Source of the DNA: Plazaster borealis
Taxonomy: Eukaryota; Echinodermata; Asteroidea; Forcipulatida; Labidiasteridae
Direction of reading: 5' to 3'
Length of the DNA stretch: 64,000 bases
NCBI GenBank assembly: GCA_021014325.1
Contig: CM037472.1
Span: forward strand, 19,329,063-19,393,062
Below the pieces are notes generated by a model. That model had not been told where the DNA came from and did not search any database. It saw nothing but the letters and a program-made list of their open reading frames with translations. Shown piece after piece: positions 34,858-47,283 of the stretch. Numbering within the stretch: the stretch's first letter is position 1; every line of letters begins with the position of its first letter. Both the position numbers and the translations under genes were made by a program.

Positions 34858-35388
34858 TTCTGGTATCTAATGTGACAACACCAATGGTGTCAATTTTAAC
34901 ACCCCAGTTTTTGCAGTGTAGAACGAATGCTCCTTCCTCCATCTGTAACTATTCCAAGCAATAAACAGTTCCTAATCATAACACTTTTCCACTAATACAT
35001 TATACGAATTCCAATAGTTGGTCAACAAACATTCATTTCACATTCAGACGGAGAAAAATGCCTTTTTATGGAATTGTCTTCTATAACAGTCATGCGGAAG
35101 TGACAATAATCACATGCAGTTTAAACTCTAATCGGTTAAATTAACAACTTGGTCTCCCCAGATAAGGGGCCGTGGGAAAGACACTTTCAAGGGTGTGCTT
35201 CATAATGTGTAAAAACATTGGATACTTCCTGCGATAAATATGTCAGATAGGGGACATTTAATTGCGCCATGTCAGAAATGGTCAATAACAATCAAGAGAA
35301 GCTTGCTGAGCCATGACGTAGTCCTTGTTGTCCGAGCTGCGGATTCAGCTAAAGGCAGCGTGCTTCAATAGTGCGTTAACCTGGTAAA

Positions 35389-35443
35389 CACAGCCGTAGC
35401 CGTGATGTTAGCCATATGGTAGCCGTAGCCGCCAATTCGGACG
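35389..35443. repeat. Short foldback related to 3,812-3,932
   Basis: ACAGCCGTAGCCGTGATG and TGGTAGCCGTAGCCGCCAAT then TCGGACGG share the GGCGGCTACGGCTA word with the element in the UNC79 intron. Confidence 0.5.
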
Positions 35444-35852
35444 GACTTCAATTTGCTGAACTGTGAAAACTTACTTTCAACTGAATATATTTATTACACA
35501 TAGGGCCCTACTAAAATGTCAATCTCTGCTCGAATTATAACTTCATTAAACCCCAATGTCGAGTATTGCATCTTTCGAATGAATGTCTTAAATCCAAGTG
35601 TAAATCGTATACGAACCAAAGAACATAGTTTCAAGAGAACACCCATGCACTACGAGAAAATTGTCCCCAAACACTCATTCGATTCGTCAAATCAAAAGAA
35701 GCATAAAGGACGTGTCAGTCGAGCACCAAAGGGGGAAAGTCCATTGGCTAAAGGCCCACTTCTACCCCACCTGCCGGCCTGTCCAATCTCCATTTTGTTC
35801 AAAGGAAACATAGACAAGGAAGTGAAACTGAAAGTAGTTAGAAAGGAACATT

Positions 35853-36252
35853 TAATGGGATTGTATACGTTTGGTAATTGGAACCCACTGTTTGTTTCAA
35901 TCATATAGAGTTGTAGATACCATAAAACTAACCTGTGAAAATTTCATTTCAAAAGGTGGTAGCGTTTTCGAGATATTGCCGACAATCTAGAGCGATTATG
36001 TCCACGCAGGAAGAATAATCTGGAATTGGATTTGGAATACACAATCTGAGAAACGTTTCTATCAGTAACGCTTCTCAGATTCAAATGTTTTGGGGATAAA
36101 AAGTGATATATTTTTCCATAACCGCAGTACTTCCAAGTTAAAAGTGTCTCAAAATGCATTATACTATCCAAAGTTGCTGTACTTCTTACCAAGTAAGTTT
36201 TTATTGCCATTAATTTTCAGATTCATTACTAAACGCGTAAACAGACCCTTTA
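35853..36252 (+). repeat. Long foldback element (GTATACGTTTGGTAA family), plus copy
   Basis: About 400 bp: GGGATTGTATACGTTTGGTA, AAATTTCATTTCAAAAGGTG, TATGTCCACGCAGGAAGAAT, central hairpin GAGAAACGTTTC/GTAACGCTTCTCAG, CATAACCGCAGTACTTCCAA, CTTACCAAGTAAGTTTTTAT and AGACCCTTTAA. Same family at 41,323, 45,702 (minus) and 46,896 (minus). Confidence 0.88.
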
Positions 36253-37354
36253 ATGAAAACTAGAGGATTTGGGTGAATCATACTCTAGCTTCGTTAGTTA
36301 AAACAATAATGTATTTAATGTAATAATAGTAGCATGATTTTAAATTACTCGTCACAATACCACTTGGCCCATGACCATTTTGCAACCCAACCCCTCTTTG
36401 AAAGTGCTGGTATTATAGGCCTACTGAGAATCCTGTTTGATTCTTTGTTATTATTCCAATTATCTCAAAAACCATTGTCAAAAAATGAGGGTAGAAATGT
36501 CAAGTTGGGATCCATTTTATGTCCGTTTCATATGTCATGTAAAGGGTGTCCATGTGGTGACGATACTCGGGTTAATACCTACGGCAACAGTACAAGCTAA
36601 AATCTAAAACATCAGTTGTTGGTAATGGGCACGTGCAATCAACCCGAACGAAAAAGCAAATATTTCGAAGATTTTTGTCAAGAACTGATCCTCACACTTT
36701 TCCTTCCTCCATGCTCACACCAGCGTTCGCCGCATTACAAGGGTAGCAGTCATTATTACAAAACAAATAGGTTGATGTTGTAACTGTAAACTCCATAAAG
36801 AGCCACGCAAGTAACAAGACCAACACCGTCCAAGATAGTTCTGTATTACGAACTTGTCAATGCCAAGTTTGACCTTTGATCACGATATCGTGAAAACAAC
36901 TTGTAAACACACCAATCCCCCAAGGAGATCATCGCGTCGTCGCATTATTTTTATCGAATTATTTCAATGACTTCCTGTATAGTGCAGATAGGGAAACAGG
37001 CCGTGTACCATAACACTGTGACAGAACGCTCGACCGGGAAATCACCGTCCATCGCGTTGCGGTATATAGTTCACGGTTTGGGTTCTAAACGGAGGATAAA
37101 CTGTCATTGGGTGTCTGCCAGTTGCTGATAACACCAAAACGGTTGCCAAGAACCACCTGTGTAAGTTGGTACAAAAGGCACCCCCCTGGTTTGACATCAC
37201 TGGCTGGGCTCACATTTTGACACCCGGTTTATTAATAAACTTTAAAACGGATCTGAGCATGAACATCCTGTGGAATACGTTTTAAACAGGAATGTGTCAA
37301 CGATAATAACACGGGGAAATTGAGATCAAGATAAAACGGGAAGTTGATAGAAAA

Positions 37355-37590
37355 AGATTTGTCATAATTATGACCTAGGCCTACATCTCATAATTATGAC
37401 TTGGTACAAGTCTTAAAAATATGACTTCGGCCTACATTTCACAATTAAGATTTATATACTTATGAATATTAAGTACTACTCATAGATATGACTCGTAGGC
37501 CTCACGTCATAAATATTACTTAATTGGCCTTAGTTATGATGTATGCTAATTCATAATTATGCGATATTATAACTCCTAGTTATGGCTTAT
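37355..37590 (+). repeat. Degenerate CATAATTATGAC array
   Basis: TCATAATTATGAC occurs at 37,361 and 37,388, with decayed versions (AAAAATATGACTTCGG, CTCATAGATATGACTCG, CATAATTATGCG, TCCTAGTTATGGC) spaced irregularly over about 230 bp. Confidence 0.7.
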
Positions 37591-38275
37591 GCTATCTGCA
37601 CCAACAGTGTCGGTTTTGAAGTCACGAAAATGATGAACCTCAAAGAGAGGTTTCATACAGATCTAGTTGAAAAGTAAACTTGACCATTGTATGCCGTAGG
37701 TTTTCCCTGTCATCCCATTTTCTTTCAATGCATTCGTATTACTATAATAACGCGAACTATTGCTGCCACCAAAAAGTGAAATTTTGATAACTGTTTAGAA
37801 ATAGAATAACGCGACGTTGTGGCCCCTGCCTTCCATGTTACACACATGCGGGTACAAGGTCCGGGTGAAACACTTTGAGCAGGTCTCTGCACGATAGGTT
37901 ATTGCCATGCTAATTATACTAAGCTCATTTAATTCAATTTCCCTGCATGTGACATTCATTCATGGTAACTTTGAACGAGCGCGAAACAAAAGACCTTTAT
38001 TTGGTCACATCATTAACAAAGGATTAAGCTTAGAATCTAGATAAAGCATTTTTGATCGGCTGTTCGCCCATGGCGGGTTTAGCCCATTAACAAAGAAGAA
38101 GAATGTAAGAGAAACATACGTAATTCATTTTTTTTTATAATAACAAAAGCTACAACTCCAATGCCAAGAGCTACGGCATCATTGGGAAGCCATGAATAAT
38201 ACAAATCAGCTCAACTCGGGCCTCTGGCTTTTGCCAATGCTGGCTAGAGTTAGAATCATATCAAACATACCTAGG

Positions 38276-38321
38276 CCTATATCGATAATATAGGCCGACC
38301 TATATCGATAATATAGGCCGA
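38276..38321. repeat. Two tandem copies of a 23-bp palindromic unit
   Basis: CCTATATCGATAATATAGG with CCGA, at 38,276-38,298 and 38,299-38,321, identical to each other. Confidence 0.85.
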
Positions 38322-38370
38322 CCCAAGCCAGTTTTGATTGGTCCAATTGGTCTCCCAAGAGTACAGGCCT

Positions 38371-38551
38371 GGGCCCAATTTCATAGAGCCGCTTAAGCAG
38401 AAAATAGTGCTTTAAAATTGTCTGCTAAGCAAAAGTAAGCAGGATACCAGTCATGTGACATGCTATTTTGGCTGGTAACCTTACTCTGGTAAGCATAATT
38501 TTGTTGTGCTTAGCTACTTTTTGTGCTTAAGCAGCCCTATAAAATTGCGCC
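38371..38551. repeat. GGGCCC palindromic foldback element, copy 9
   Basis: Full copy: GGGCCCAATTTCATAGAGC, AGCAGGATACCAGTCATGTG, TTTGGCTGGTAACCTTACTC and GCTTAAGCAGCCCTATAAAA. Confidence 0.9.
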
Positions 38552-39953
38552 CGTCCACTCGGTCTCGTTTAAACTCACGTGGATTGTAATTGGATTGGGT
38601 CAATGCCAGACTTGTATACTCGTTTTGAAAGTCTGCCAAAACCTGTAAGTCCGTGCACGGCATTTACTTCAGTAAATTATGTCCGTAGCTTATCATCGAG
38701 TATATGAAGGAGCAACATACTTACCACAAAAATGGTTTAATTAATTTTGAACTATGCTTCCTATGGGAGGGTTTATTAATTCAATTAATTGAGAGACGCA
38801 ATCCCACTACGGGGACAACTATGGTCAGAAATTGAGTCAGCCATCCATTGTTGCCATCCTCATCCCGGAGCCCAGACGTCTTGGAAGCGCGACAACATTG
38901 ATTATTAGTTAACTACCTGTTAAGGGTTGTTGGAACCGTTTTTTGAATGTTTGGTTCTCAAAAGAACCAATTTTTTTTTAACATGAGCATTTGAGATTTA
39001 AGACAGCATTCATAATATTTCTAATTCGAGTTGGCCACCTCCATGGGCCAATGGGGTGACCCCCACCCCACCTCTCCCCATAGGAGTGGCTACATCCGCG
39101 GGGATTCAACAACAACAAAGGATTCTAGTTTTAACCACAGAAACATCCCATTATTCACTTCACAATGCGGCACGCGAATGCCCCATCAAATTAATATTCA
39201 TCCGGTATACACCCGCCGCGAAGGATTAGGGCCATTGTCCAGAATTATTGACACTTTGGACAGGGGATGGTCTTGCTGCGTCCTTCTTTGTCGTCCAGTT
39301 TGGTTGCTCTCTCATAGAGAGTACCGTGGTTCCAATCTCATGAACCCCTATTTTATTCGATTTCCACTATTATATCCAGGCGCCTGTAGCCCCCTTTTTT
39401 TTACGGGCAGACAATAAACAAACCCTTCAAATTGTTTTCAAGGGAACTGTAATTATGGTTGTTTGTCGCAAGGTCTCAGTATCTATTATAATGTGAACAG
39501 TGTCCAGTGGCCATGTGACGCCACACTAAAACACGAGGGCGACTCACAGTGAATTTCAGAGTCAGCGGATGTTAACTATGGGATGACAAAATCGCCAATG
39601 AACATACGGGTGTAACTCTGTCCCTCCATGGTTTAACTGTTTAACTCATAAAGAATAACACAAAACTTAAACTTTGCACATAGGCCTTACTCCAATTTCA
39701 AAAGTTGAGATGTGTTCCAACTTTTAAAATGTTTCTTTCTCCACAAAGGGTGACGTCAGATTCAAAGTATATTTTTTGAAGTAGAAACTATCCATAATAC
39801 AGACTTGACGATTTCCGACTAATGCACCATGTTCGCAATCAACAGGTAACCGGTTAAATTTATGTAAAACAATGAACAGTTACCACCGAAAACACTAACA
39901 TGTCATCAACAACGGACCTATAGGTTTGATAGTTATTTCCTCTCAGGATTTCC
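38552..39953. other. Intergenic, no element recognised
   Basis: Includes one GGCACGCG (39,169). The 128-codon frame at 39,031-39,417 is low-complexity at its start and has no recognisable domain. Confidence 0.4.
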
Positions 39954-40024
39954 AACCCATTCATTACGTGAAAAAGGGGCTTGAGTGTGATGCGGCGGTC
40001 CTGACAAAGGGCCAAGGGGAATGA
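39954..40024 (+). repeat. Duplicated 71-bp block, copy A
   Basis: From AACCCATTCATTACGTGAAA through TGCGGCGGTCCTGACAAAGG to CCAAGGGGAATGA. It is about 95% identical to 42,424-42,494, with weaker similarity (CAGGATTTCC) just upstream in both. No coding frame is shared. Confidence 0.85.
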
Positions 40025-41322
40025 GAGGAAATACAACATAATTATAAAACAAGAAATAGGTTTAAAGTTTAAATTTGATTAGACCTAGACCACTCACATT
40101 TGGAATCACAAGTTTCCCTGTGCTATTCATTGACACTAAGCATCCAAAGAAAAAACAGGGTGACCTTCTCATAATTTGTGTACAGAAGGCACCAGGCCTA
40201 ATTATTTTAAGATCTTTGTCTGAATCAAAGCGTTTCTGCCTTTTGGAGCTACAGGCTAACATACTGTACATGTGTAATGATTACCAAGTACTAACAGGCC
40301 AACTGCAGTGTGACGACATTCCCAATTTGGGGAAAACATTTCGCCACTTTGTTAGCGTTATACAAACTTTGACAAAGACCACTTGCAAAGACGTACAAAA
40401 CATAACATCTGCGAGAATAATAAACGATTCCTTGACACTGTTGTTCGCATTGTTTAAGTACATGATAGAAAATTATAATCTCTCGTCAAACCTGATTAAC
40501 AAGAAAATGCCGGAAGAAAACAAAAAAGGTCACTAAGACCGCCAAGGAACAAAAGTTTCTCCTTGGGATAACAGTGAGTTTTGGGGATACTGCATAAGAT
40601 ATCGACCTGTCAACACGGCAGTGGCACGCGCCAGATGGCCCTATTATGCATCTTATTGGGGCGGTTACGTAACTGGCGAATTTGTAAAACCTGCCGATTA
40701 ACAAACAAGCAAGGAAACTGTATTTGGCCAACTGCGTGAGTAGACCCTGTGTCTCTATGTAAGCGTGCCTAATACTAGTTAAGGCATTCATTAATGTAAT
40801 AATACAAAAGTTTGTTTGGTTAAGACTTGTTTATATAGCAACAGTGTTTGAATTTACAGCGATGGTCTTAGTTTGTATTTGAAACAAGCAAACAGGGGAG
40901 CGCAAACCCATAATAACAGCCTAACATCACTTTATGTATTAAAATTTATAATCATGACATTTGTCAGTGAAAACTTTTGCGGAAACGTTTCGGTAAAGGC
41001 CTAATACTAAATACAATTTTTATGTTTACATGATAGTCAGGTAGTGTTGGGCGATACGTTAATTAAAACATGAAATTTACGACAAGATTGACAAACCTAC
41101 TTTCTTTTTTCAAAATTGAAGACACAGTTGGAACCATGAGGTGGTTAGAACGGAAATATATATATGCGCGTATATTCAGAATCAATGATAGCACACGCTG
41201 GCTGTCATAATACTTTAGTAAAAAAATCCAATTATGTCCCGATTGTTTTCTGCGGGCTTTAAATACAGGTACACACCATGAAAACAATCGACTGTAGCAA
41301 CTAGGAATTTACAATTTATGCT
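40025..41322. other. Intergenic; one long open frame of doubtful meaning
   Basis: A 153-codon plus-strand frame (40,075-40,536) has no domain I recognise and no splice context that supports it. GGCACGCGCC, a full Hairy-type site, is at 40,623. Confidence 0.4.
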
Positions 41323-41716
41323 TAAAGGGATTGTATACGTAATTGGAACCCACTGTTTGTTTCAATCCTACTAGTTGTAGTTAACTACCATAGTATACCT
41401 GTGAAAAATTCACTTTCAAAAGGTGGTAGTGTTTTTGAAATATTGCCGAAAATCTGGAGCGGTTATGTCCACGCAGGAAGAGTAATCTGCAATTGGAATA
41501 CACACTCTGAGAAACAATACTGCAATATAACGCTTCTCAGATTCAAATTTTGGGGATTAAAAAGTGAATCTTTTTCCATAACCGCAGTACTTCCAAGTAA
41601 AAAGTTTCTCAAAATGCATTATACTTTACAAAGCTGCTATACTTCCCAAGTAAATTTTGATTGCCATTAATTTTCAGAGTCATTACAAAACGTACAGTCT
41701 ATACAGACCCTTTAAA
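41323..41716 (+). repeat. Long foldback element (GTATACG... family), plus copy 2
   Basis: AAAGGGATTGTATACG, TTCACTTTCAAAAGGTGG, GGTTATGTCCACGCAGGAAG, GAATACACACTCTGAGAAAC, CATAACCGCAGTACTTCCAA and ACAGACCCTTTAAA. The central palindrome is partly decayed. Confidence 0.85.
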
Positions 41717-42423
41717 TCGATCTTAATAAATAAGATGTTCTTGAATGTCAAAACATTTTCATGAATGATTTGAGTATAAACAAGACCAACCAGATATCTA
41801 GTATAGGCTTATTCTAATGATGCTCAGACAGTGTTATTCCATCGTGGTTTACCGTGGTGTTACTTCTGCCAAACGGTATAAACTTGTAACCCCATACCGT
41901 TGTAAGTTGACGAATCATTGCGTTGAGGAAGACACTGGTTCTACGAAGGAACTATTGTGCAGATCGCAATATGACGACAGCACTTATATTTGTTTATATA
42001 TTTTTTGACATTTTGTACTAATGAGAGTGGTACAAGTGATAGTATATTTGTTTTATTTTAATAGTTGATTAATTAGTGGTTGCGGATTGTTGCGTTTGGT
42101 TCATGAGTGGTGGCTGACTTGGCCTCACTTGATCTTACAGGGTGATGACACTTGGGGGAGGGGGCCACGTGGCCTAGACCCTTCTCAAGATGGTAGGCGG
42201 CTTTGCTGGTACCCCATCCCCTTTCCTCGCTACCAATACCTGAGGCTATGGGGAAAAGCTTCAGGATAAAGTTTAACTTTGTGTCAGCCACGAACAATAT
42301 CCAATAAGGATGTTGCGCGTGTGCGATTATCGGCTTATGGATCTGAAGCGTAAGCCAACTTTTTTCCCCTGAAAGACCAACTAAATACTACCCGATGCCT
42401 ATCCAGGATTTCCCCTGAAATAA

Positions 42424-42494
42424 AACCCATTTATTACGTGAAAGGGGGGCTTGAGTGCGATGCGGCGGTCCTGACAAAGGGCCAAGGGGAATGA
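42424..42494 (+). repeat. Duplicated 71-bp block, copy B
   Basis: AACCCATTTATTACGTGAAA, then TGCGGCGGTCCTGACAAAGG and CCAAGGGGAATGA. Lies 2.5 kb from copy A in the same orientation, within the densest group of CACGCG hexamers (42,316-44,117). Confidence 0.85.
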
Positions 42495-45330
42495 TTGGGA
42501 TAGGGCGCGTGTGGTTTATCAATGCCTTGTGAAGTCTTCCAAACAGCGGTGACGCCTAGGTTTCTTGCTGCACCTCATTTGCTCCACCACTTGGGTTGCT
42601 TGTATAATGTAATAAAACAGCTCCGAGGAACCACGTGATGGGGTGCCGCAGCACAAAGCCTAATTACAAACGGTAGTTGGAGAAACAAAAGCGGCACGAG
42701 ACTCGCTCGCGTGCCAGGCTAGCTTCAGTCAAGGGGGGACAAAGCTGATAGGGGATTTGCAAAGGGTTTAGGTTGGCCAACAAAAGGGACTGGACCAGCC
42801 ACGCGCTGGGTCTTCGATCCGTACTGGGGGCCACGCGTCCCCCAGGGCCCTGGAGGAACATCTGCAAACAGCGTGTTGACAAAGTTAAACTTCAGCATGT
42901 AGCATAATCATAAGCGCATTGTCTATGTGAGGCGTACACACTGGGCCGGACAAAGAGCTCCTGAAGAGGTCACTTTCTATTTCACTGCCTACCTCTTCTC
43001 CCACTTTGTTGCCCGATCCTCGGACTCGAATGACAGGGGGCAAAGCACTCACTCTTCAAGTTAAGCGTGTGTAAATTTACCATGTATTCGGTAATGCAAA
43101 CACCCAGACCCTCCATAATTGCACCATCAAAGCCAGTGGAGGGGTTCTTCACTTGTTTCGGGAGTCTATACACAAAGGGGAAGCCATTAAAACTGGAAGA
43201 CAGGTGCTATGGTCTCAATATTAGCACACCCAAACCACAAAACAACTGGTTTTCATTTTGTTTGTTCCCCAAGGAATCTCCAGTGGGTTGAAGGAGGTGG
43301 TTATTTCTGTTTTCACCTTTTCGACACAAGTTTCCTTTTAGTTTTCTTAAATGTGGTTTTAAGGATATACGCGGTTTTTGTGTTCCTTCCTGGAATCACT
43401 TTTGCCTCTGATTCTGCTAGACTGACAGGCCTAGGTTCAGAATTATATACTGAAAACTGGTACAACTGCCATTAAAATAATTTCTTTAAAAAAAAGTCTT
43501 CCGTTAATCTCACCTGATCAATATTGAAGTACTACCCTGCCAAATATGGTTATCACCAACCCACAAACACGCTGCCCGCACGTGGAATAAAAAAAACCCA
43601 GTTTTCAACGGCATGTCAAACTTTACTCTAGTCATGACCAAATAAGGCTTGGCTGTCACACGAGGCACGCGGGGTGTGTGGGTACGGCCACGAGACCGGG
43701 GAGAGACGCCGTCACTCCAAGACCCTCAATGTGCCCTTCTGAATTCTTCCAAATTAGCCCTTGTCAAAACAGACACTTGTCACGCGGTCCATCATTAGGG
43801 GGTTATGTCTCGCTAGTTTCGTACACGATCAAGTCATTGGTTCTTGACGACGACGCCATGGAGGTAGCCCTACATTGCTGGACTGTGGTTGCACTATTGG
43901 ATGAGTTAATTAACACATCCAAGATAAAGGTTTCGGTTGAAACTTATTATTACTACTCAACAACAACAGCAACAACGTGTGTTTCATTATTGAATTTATG
44001 ACTGTTTTGTTCTATCATACCAATAGGTTACCGTGAAGCCAAAAGGTCAAGATTTGCCCTTGCCTTCTCTATCTAGAGCTGTTTCTATGACGCAGTTGAT
44101 TGGTTCTTCGGCACGCGAGTACGTGTGTCTGGTCGAGCGACCTGCTGTTGGGGGCGTTTCGTATTTTCCCAATGCCTGTCAATCCAGAACCGGTCGCCAT
44201 GATAAATTAAGGATGGATAAACAGTTGCCTAAGCAATTGGGCAGAGTTCAACCTTCAACAAGTTTGTTTATCAAAACAAATGAGTTGTATTTCGAGAGTT
44301 TTGTGGGGGAAATCCCAAACAGGATGTTCATCTTTGAATTCAGTGAAACAAAAGCGTTCGTATTTTCCGTAAAAGACAGCTGGTATCATCTCGAGCAGCC
44401 GGACGCCTTTCTGTGTGAGAGTTCAATAAATAAAAGAAACAAAGACTTACAAAGATAATAAACCTATATAACAGTTCATCACATGTTTTCAAACTGTCAC
44501 AAGGACTTAAAAAAAACCTCTGACAATAGGCTATATTATGATGTAGGCCTACATATTATATAGGCCCCAAACATAACGAAAAACAGTAGTCCATGTACTT
44601 CTTCATATCGCCAAAGATGATGGTTTCATAATGTAGAGAGTATTATAGGCGTAGTTTATTTTTTTTGTTTTTAGTCCACCGGATTCAATTTTATTTTGAT
44701 TTAGAGCTTAACGCTTCGACCCTGTGGCAGAGTCGCCCTCAGAGGCCTTTGAAAAGGACACTGGATATAAGGGTTAAAGGTCATTATTATACCACAGGTC
44801 ATTTTAATTGGTATAAGTAATTATTATTATTACTTGTTTTGGGTTTTTTTTTATCCCGGGGATAACATTTTATTGCTCTCTAATCAACATATCAACATAC
44901 AAAATATAATAAATAAAAGAGCGTATACAGCAAATAAGAATAAAACTGTTTACAGTAGGTTATTCACAGAGTACAGAATACTTATTCCATTTCGAAATAA
45001 ATTTCTGAGAATTGCATTGACAACTGACAGATATTTCTCGCAGAATAACTCTTCAGGTCTTTTTAAAAAGCTACGGCGCAGGGACGTCTGTCGTTCATTT
45101 TCATTTTATATAAATGTGAAAACGAGCTATTAAAAGAATAAGATTAAGGCATTTGAATTTGTTACCAGTAATACCAAACAACAACAACTCGTTGTCTACT
45201 ACGAGATTAGCCTGGTCTTTTCCTTAATCCAATCAATAGTTGAGCTCCAGAAAGGTGTAGGCCTAAGCAATTTAGACCCAATCAGCTATTTTATTTTCAT
45301 CTAACTAGGGCCATCGTTTGGTTTGTGTCA
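42495..45330. other. Intergenic; dense CACGCG stretch
   Basis: No gene supported; a 141-codon frame at 44,033-44,458 has no recognisable product. CACGCG/CGCGTG occurs at 42,506, 42,708, 42,800, 42,832, 43,666, 43,781 and 44,112. Confidence 0.45.
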
Positions 45331-45502
45331 ATGGTAACTTGTTGGTTTATAGGCAAGATTATCAAGAAAGATACAGTAAAAGTCACCTGTGAAAGTTTCA
45401 GTTGAATACAGTGTCTACCAGTAAAACAATCCATCCACATTTAGCGAGTTGACAGCGGGTACCAACCGCATCTCTGGCCGCAGCAGTCACAAACGGACCC
45501 CA
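45331..45502 (+). repeat. Dispersed repeat with GCATCTCTGGCCGCAGCA, copy 1
   Basis: ACAGTAAAAGTCACCTGTGA, AAGTTTCAGTTGA, TGACAGCGGGTACCAACCGC and ATCTCTGGCCGCAGCAG match 47,678-47,877 in order. No coding content. Confidence 0.75.
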
Positions 45503-45701
45503 CGTAAATTTGAATCTCCAACAGTCGCCTTCAGGAGATCTTTGGAGATTCAATTTCTTTGACATTGACTTCTAATCAACGGGTGCACTTCAGACGAAAT
45601 ATTTTCGCAGGATGCTTACTACCATTTCCATTTTTATAACAAGTATAGCCTTTCGGATACAAATTACACCTTTTTCGGGGTCATTTATAGTTTGGCCCTA
45701 C

Positions 45702-46102
45702 TTTTAAGAGGTCTGTATACGTTTGGTATGACTCTGAAAATAATTCTGGCAATAAAAACTTACTTGGTAAGAAGTACAGCAGCTTTGGATAGTATAATGC
45801 ACTTCAGAGAAAATTTTGTACTGCGGTTATGGAAAAGGATTTCACTTTTTATCCCCGGATTGGAATCTGAGAAGCGTTACTGCAGTAACGTTTCTCAGAT
45901 TGTGTATTCCAATTGCAGATTATTCTTCCTGCGTGGACATAACCGCTCCAGATTTTCGGTAATATCTCAACAACGCTACAACCTTTTGAAAAGAATTTTT
46001 CACAGGTTAGTTTTATGGTAGGGGGCCTATTATTATCTACAACTATAGGATTGAAACAAACAGCGGGTTGCAATTACCAAACGTATACAATCCCTTTAGG
46101 AG
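45702..46102 (-). repeat. Long foldback element, minus copy
   Basis: Reverse of the 35,853 element: AAAAACTTACTTGGTAAGAA, CTTTTTATCCCCGGATTGG, hairpin TCTGAGAAGCGTTAC/GTAACGTTTCTCAGA, TCTTCCTGCGTGGACATAAC and AAACGTATACAATCCCTTTA. Confidence 0.88.
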
Positions 46103-46560
46103 GTTAAAGAAAGACTTTATAAATGAAAATGACAAATACTATATAGTGGATGACAGGTACTTATAGGCTATCTCCTTTTTTCTCTGAATGTCATTCGTTT
46201 TTTTAGGTGACACTTGTCACCAAAACGGTTCGGCATACAGGAACGCCAAGGCTATAAGGAAATATAATATGCCTCTCAACGAATTCCATTTGAAGCTAAA
46301 GGGGTCATGTCGATTGTAACTTTTACCAACAGCTTCAATATATAAATGTCTTATGCCTCGGTCTGATGGGACACAGTAGGAGTCCATCTCCCATTGCGAG
46401 GGTTGACGTCACAGCTTGACTTTAATTCTCGGTTCTTGTTCGCTTAATAACCAAACGTAAACGGTGTACCTTGTGAAAACATCGCGGTCAAACGAGGCAG
46501 AGTCTTCCCCGGTGAACTTGCTTAATACAAGGTCGCTTAAGTTATATATATATATATATA

Positions 46561-46634
46561 GGGCTAGATAGCTCAGTTGGTAGAGCGCCGGCACGTTAAA
46601 CCGGAGGTCGTTGGTTCAAATCCCACTCTAGTCA
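46561..46634 (+). repeat. tRNA-like dispersed repeat, copy 2, between AT microsatellites
   Basis: GGCTAGA (46,562) pairs with TCTAGTC at the 3' end over seven bases. The D arm GCTCAGTTGGTAGAGC and GGTTCAAATCCCAC are present. The anticodon loop reads ACGTTAA with C instead of the invariant U before the anticodon, and the T stem has a mismatch. It is flanked by (TA)n runs at 46,541-46,560 and 46,661-46,692 and shares its 3' flank with 10,167. More likely a repeat than an active tRNA gene. Confidence 0.6.
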
Positions 46635-46659
46635 ATTTTTCTTTGTTCAACCCAAAATC

Positions 46660-46697
<38 letters not shown>

Positions 46698-46895
46698 CCT
46701 AGATGTCACAGACCGAACTGCATTATGATTTGAAACTTTTTCCAAGTGCACTTGAAATTGTACTTAGCATGCACGAGAATGTCAATGATTGAAGTTTCAG
46801 TATTACTACACTTGATCGGATTGGATAGTACATCGGGCAATGGGTCACGAAAAATACAATCAGAATTCTAGACCTAAACCATTTCGGAACATACC

Positions 46896-47283
46896 TTAAA
46901 GGCATCGTACACGTTTGGTAATGACTCTGATAATTAATGGCAATCAAATACTACTTGGTAAGAAGTATACAGCAGCTTTGGATAGTATAATGCATTTTGA
47001 GAAACTTTTCACTTCGAAGTACTGTGGTTATGGAACTTTTTTATCCCCAAAACATTTGAATCTGAGAAGCGTTACGCGTAACGCTTCTCAGAGTGTGTAT
47101 TCCAATGCAGATTATTCTTCCTGCGTGGACATAACCGCTCAAGATTTTCGGCAATATCTCAAAAAAGCTACCACCTTTTGAAATGAATTTTTCACAGGTT
47201 AGTTTAATGGTATATTTCTACAACTACAGGTTTGAAACAAACAATCGGCTCCAAATACCAAACGTGTGCGATGCCTTTAAGCT
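46896..47283 (-). repeat. Long foldback element, minus copy 2, best hairpin
   Basis: AAAGGCATCGTACACGTTTG at the left. The central palindrome TCTGAGAAGCGTTACGCGTAACGCTTCTCAGA (47,051-47,082) is perfect. CTTCCTGCGTGGACATAACC and AACGTGTGCGATGCCTTTAA complete the element. Confidence 0.9.

Noticed and set aside
40075..40536. 153-codon open frame on the plus strand
   Set aside because: No family resemblance or promoter context; composition does not differ from the flanks.
44033..44458. 141-codon open frame on the plus strand
   Set aside because: No recognisable product, no splice context; lies in the putative regulatory interval.
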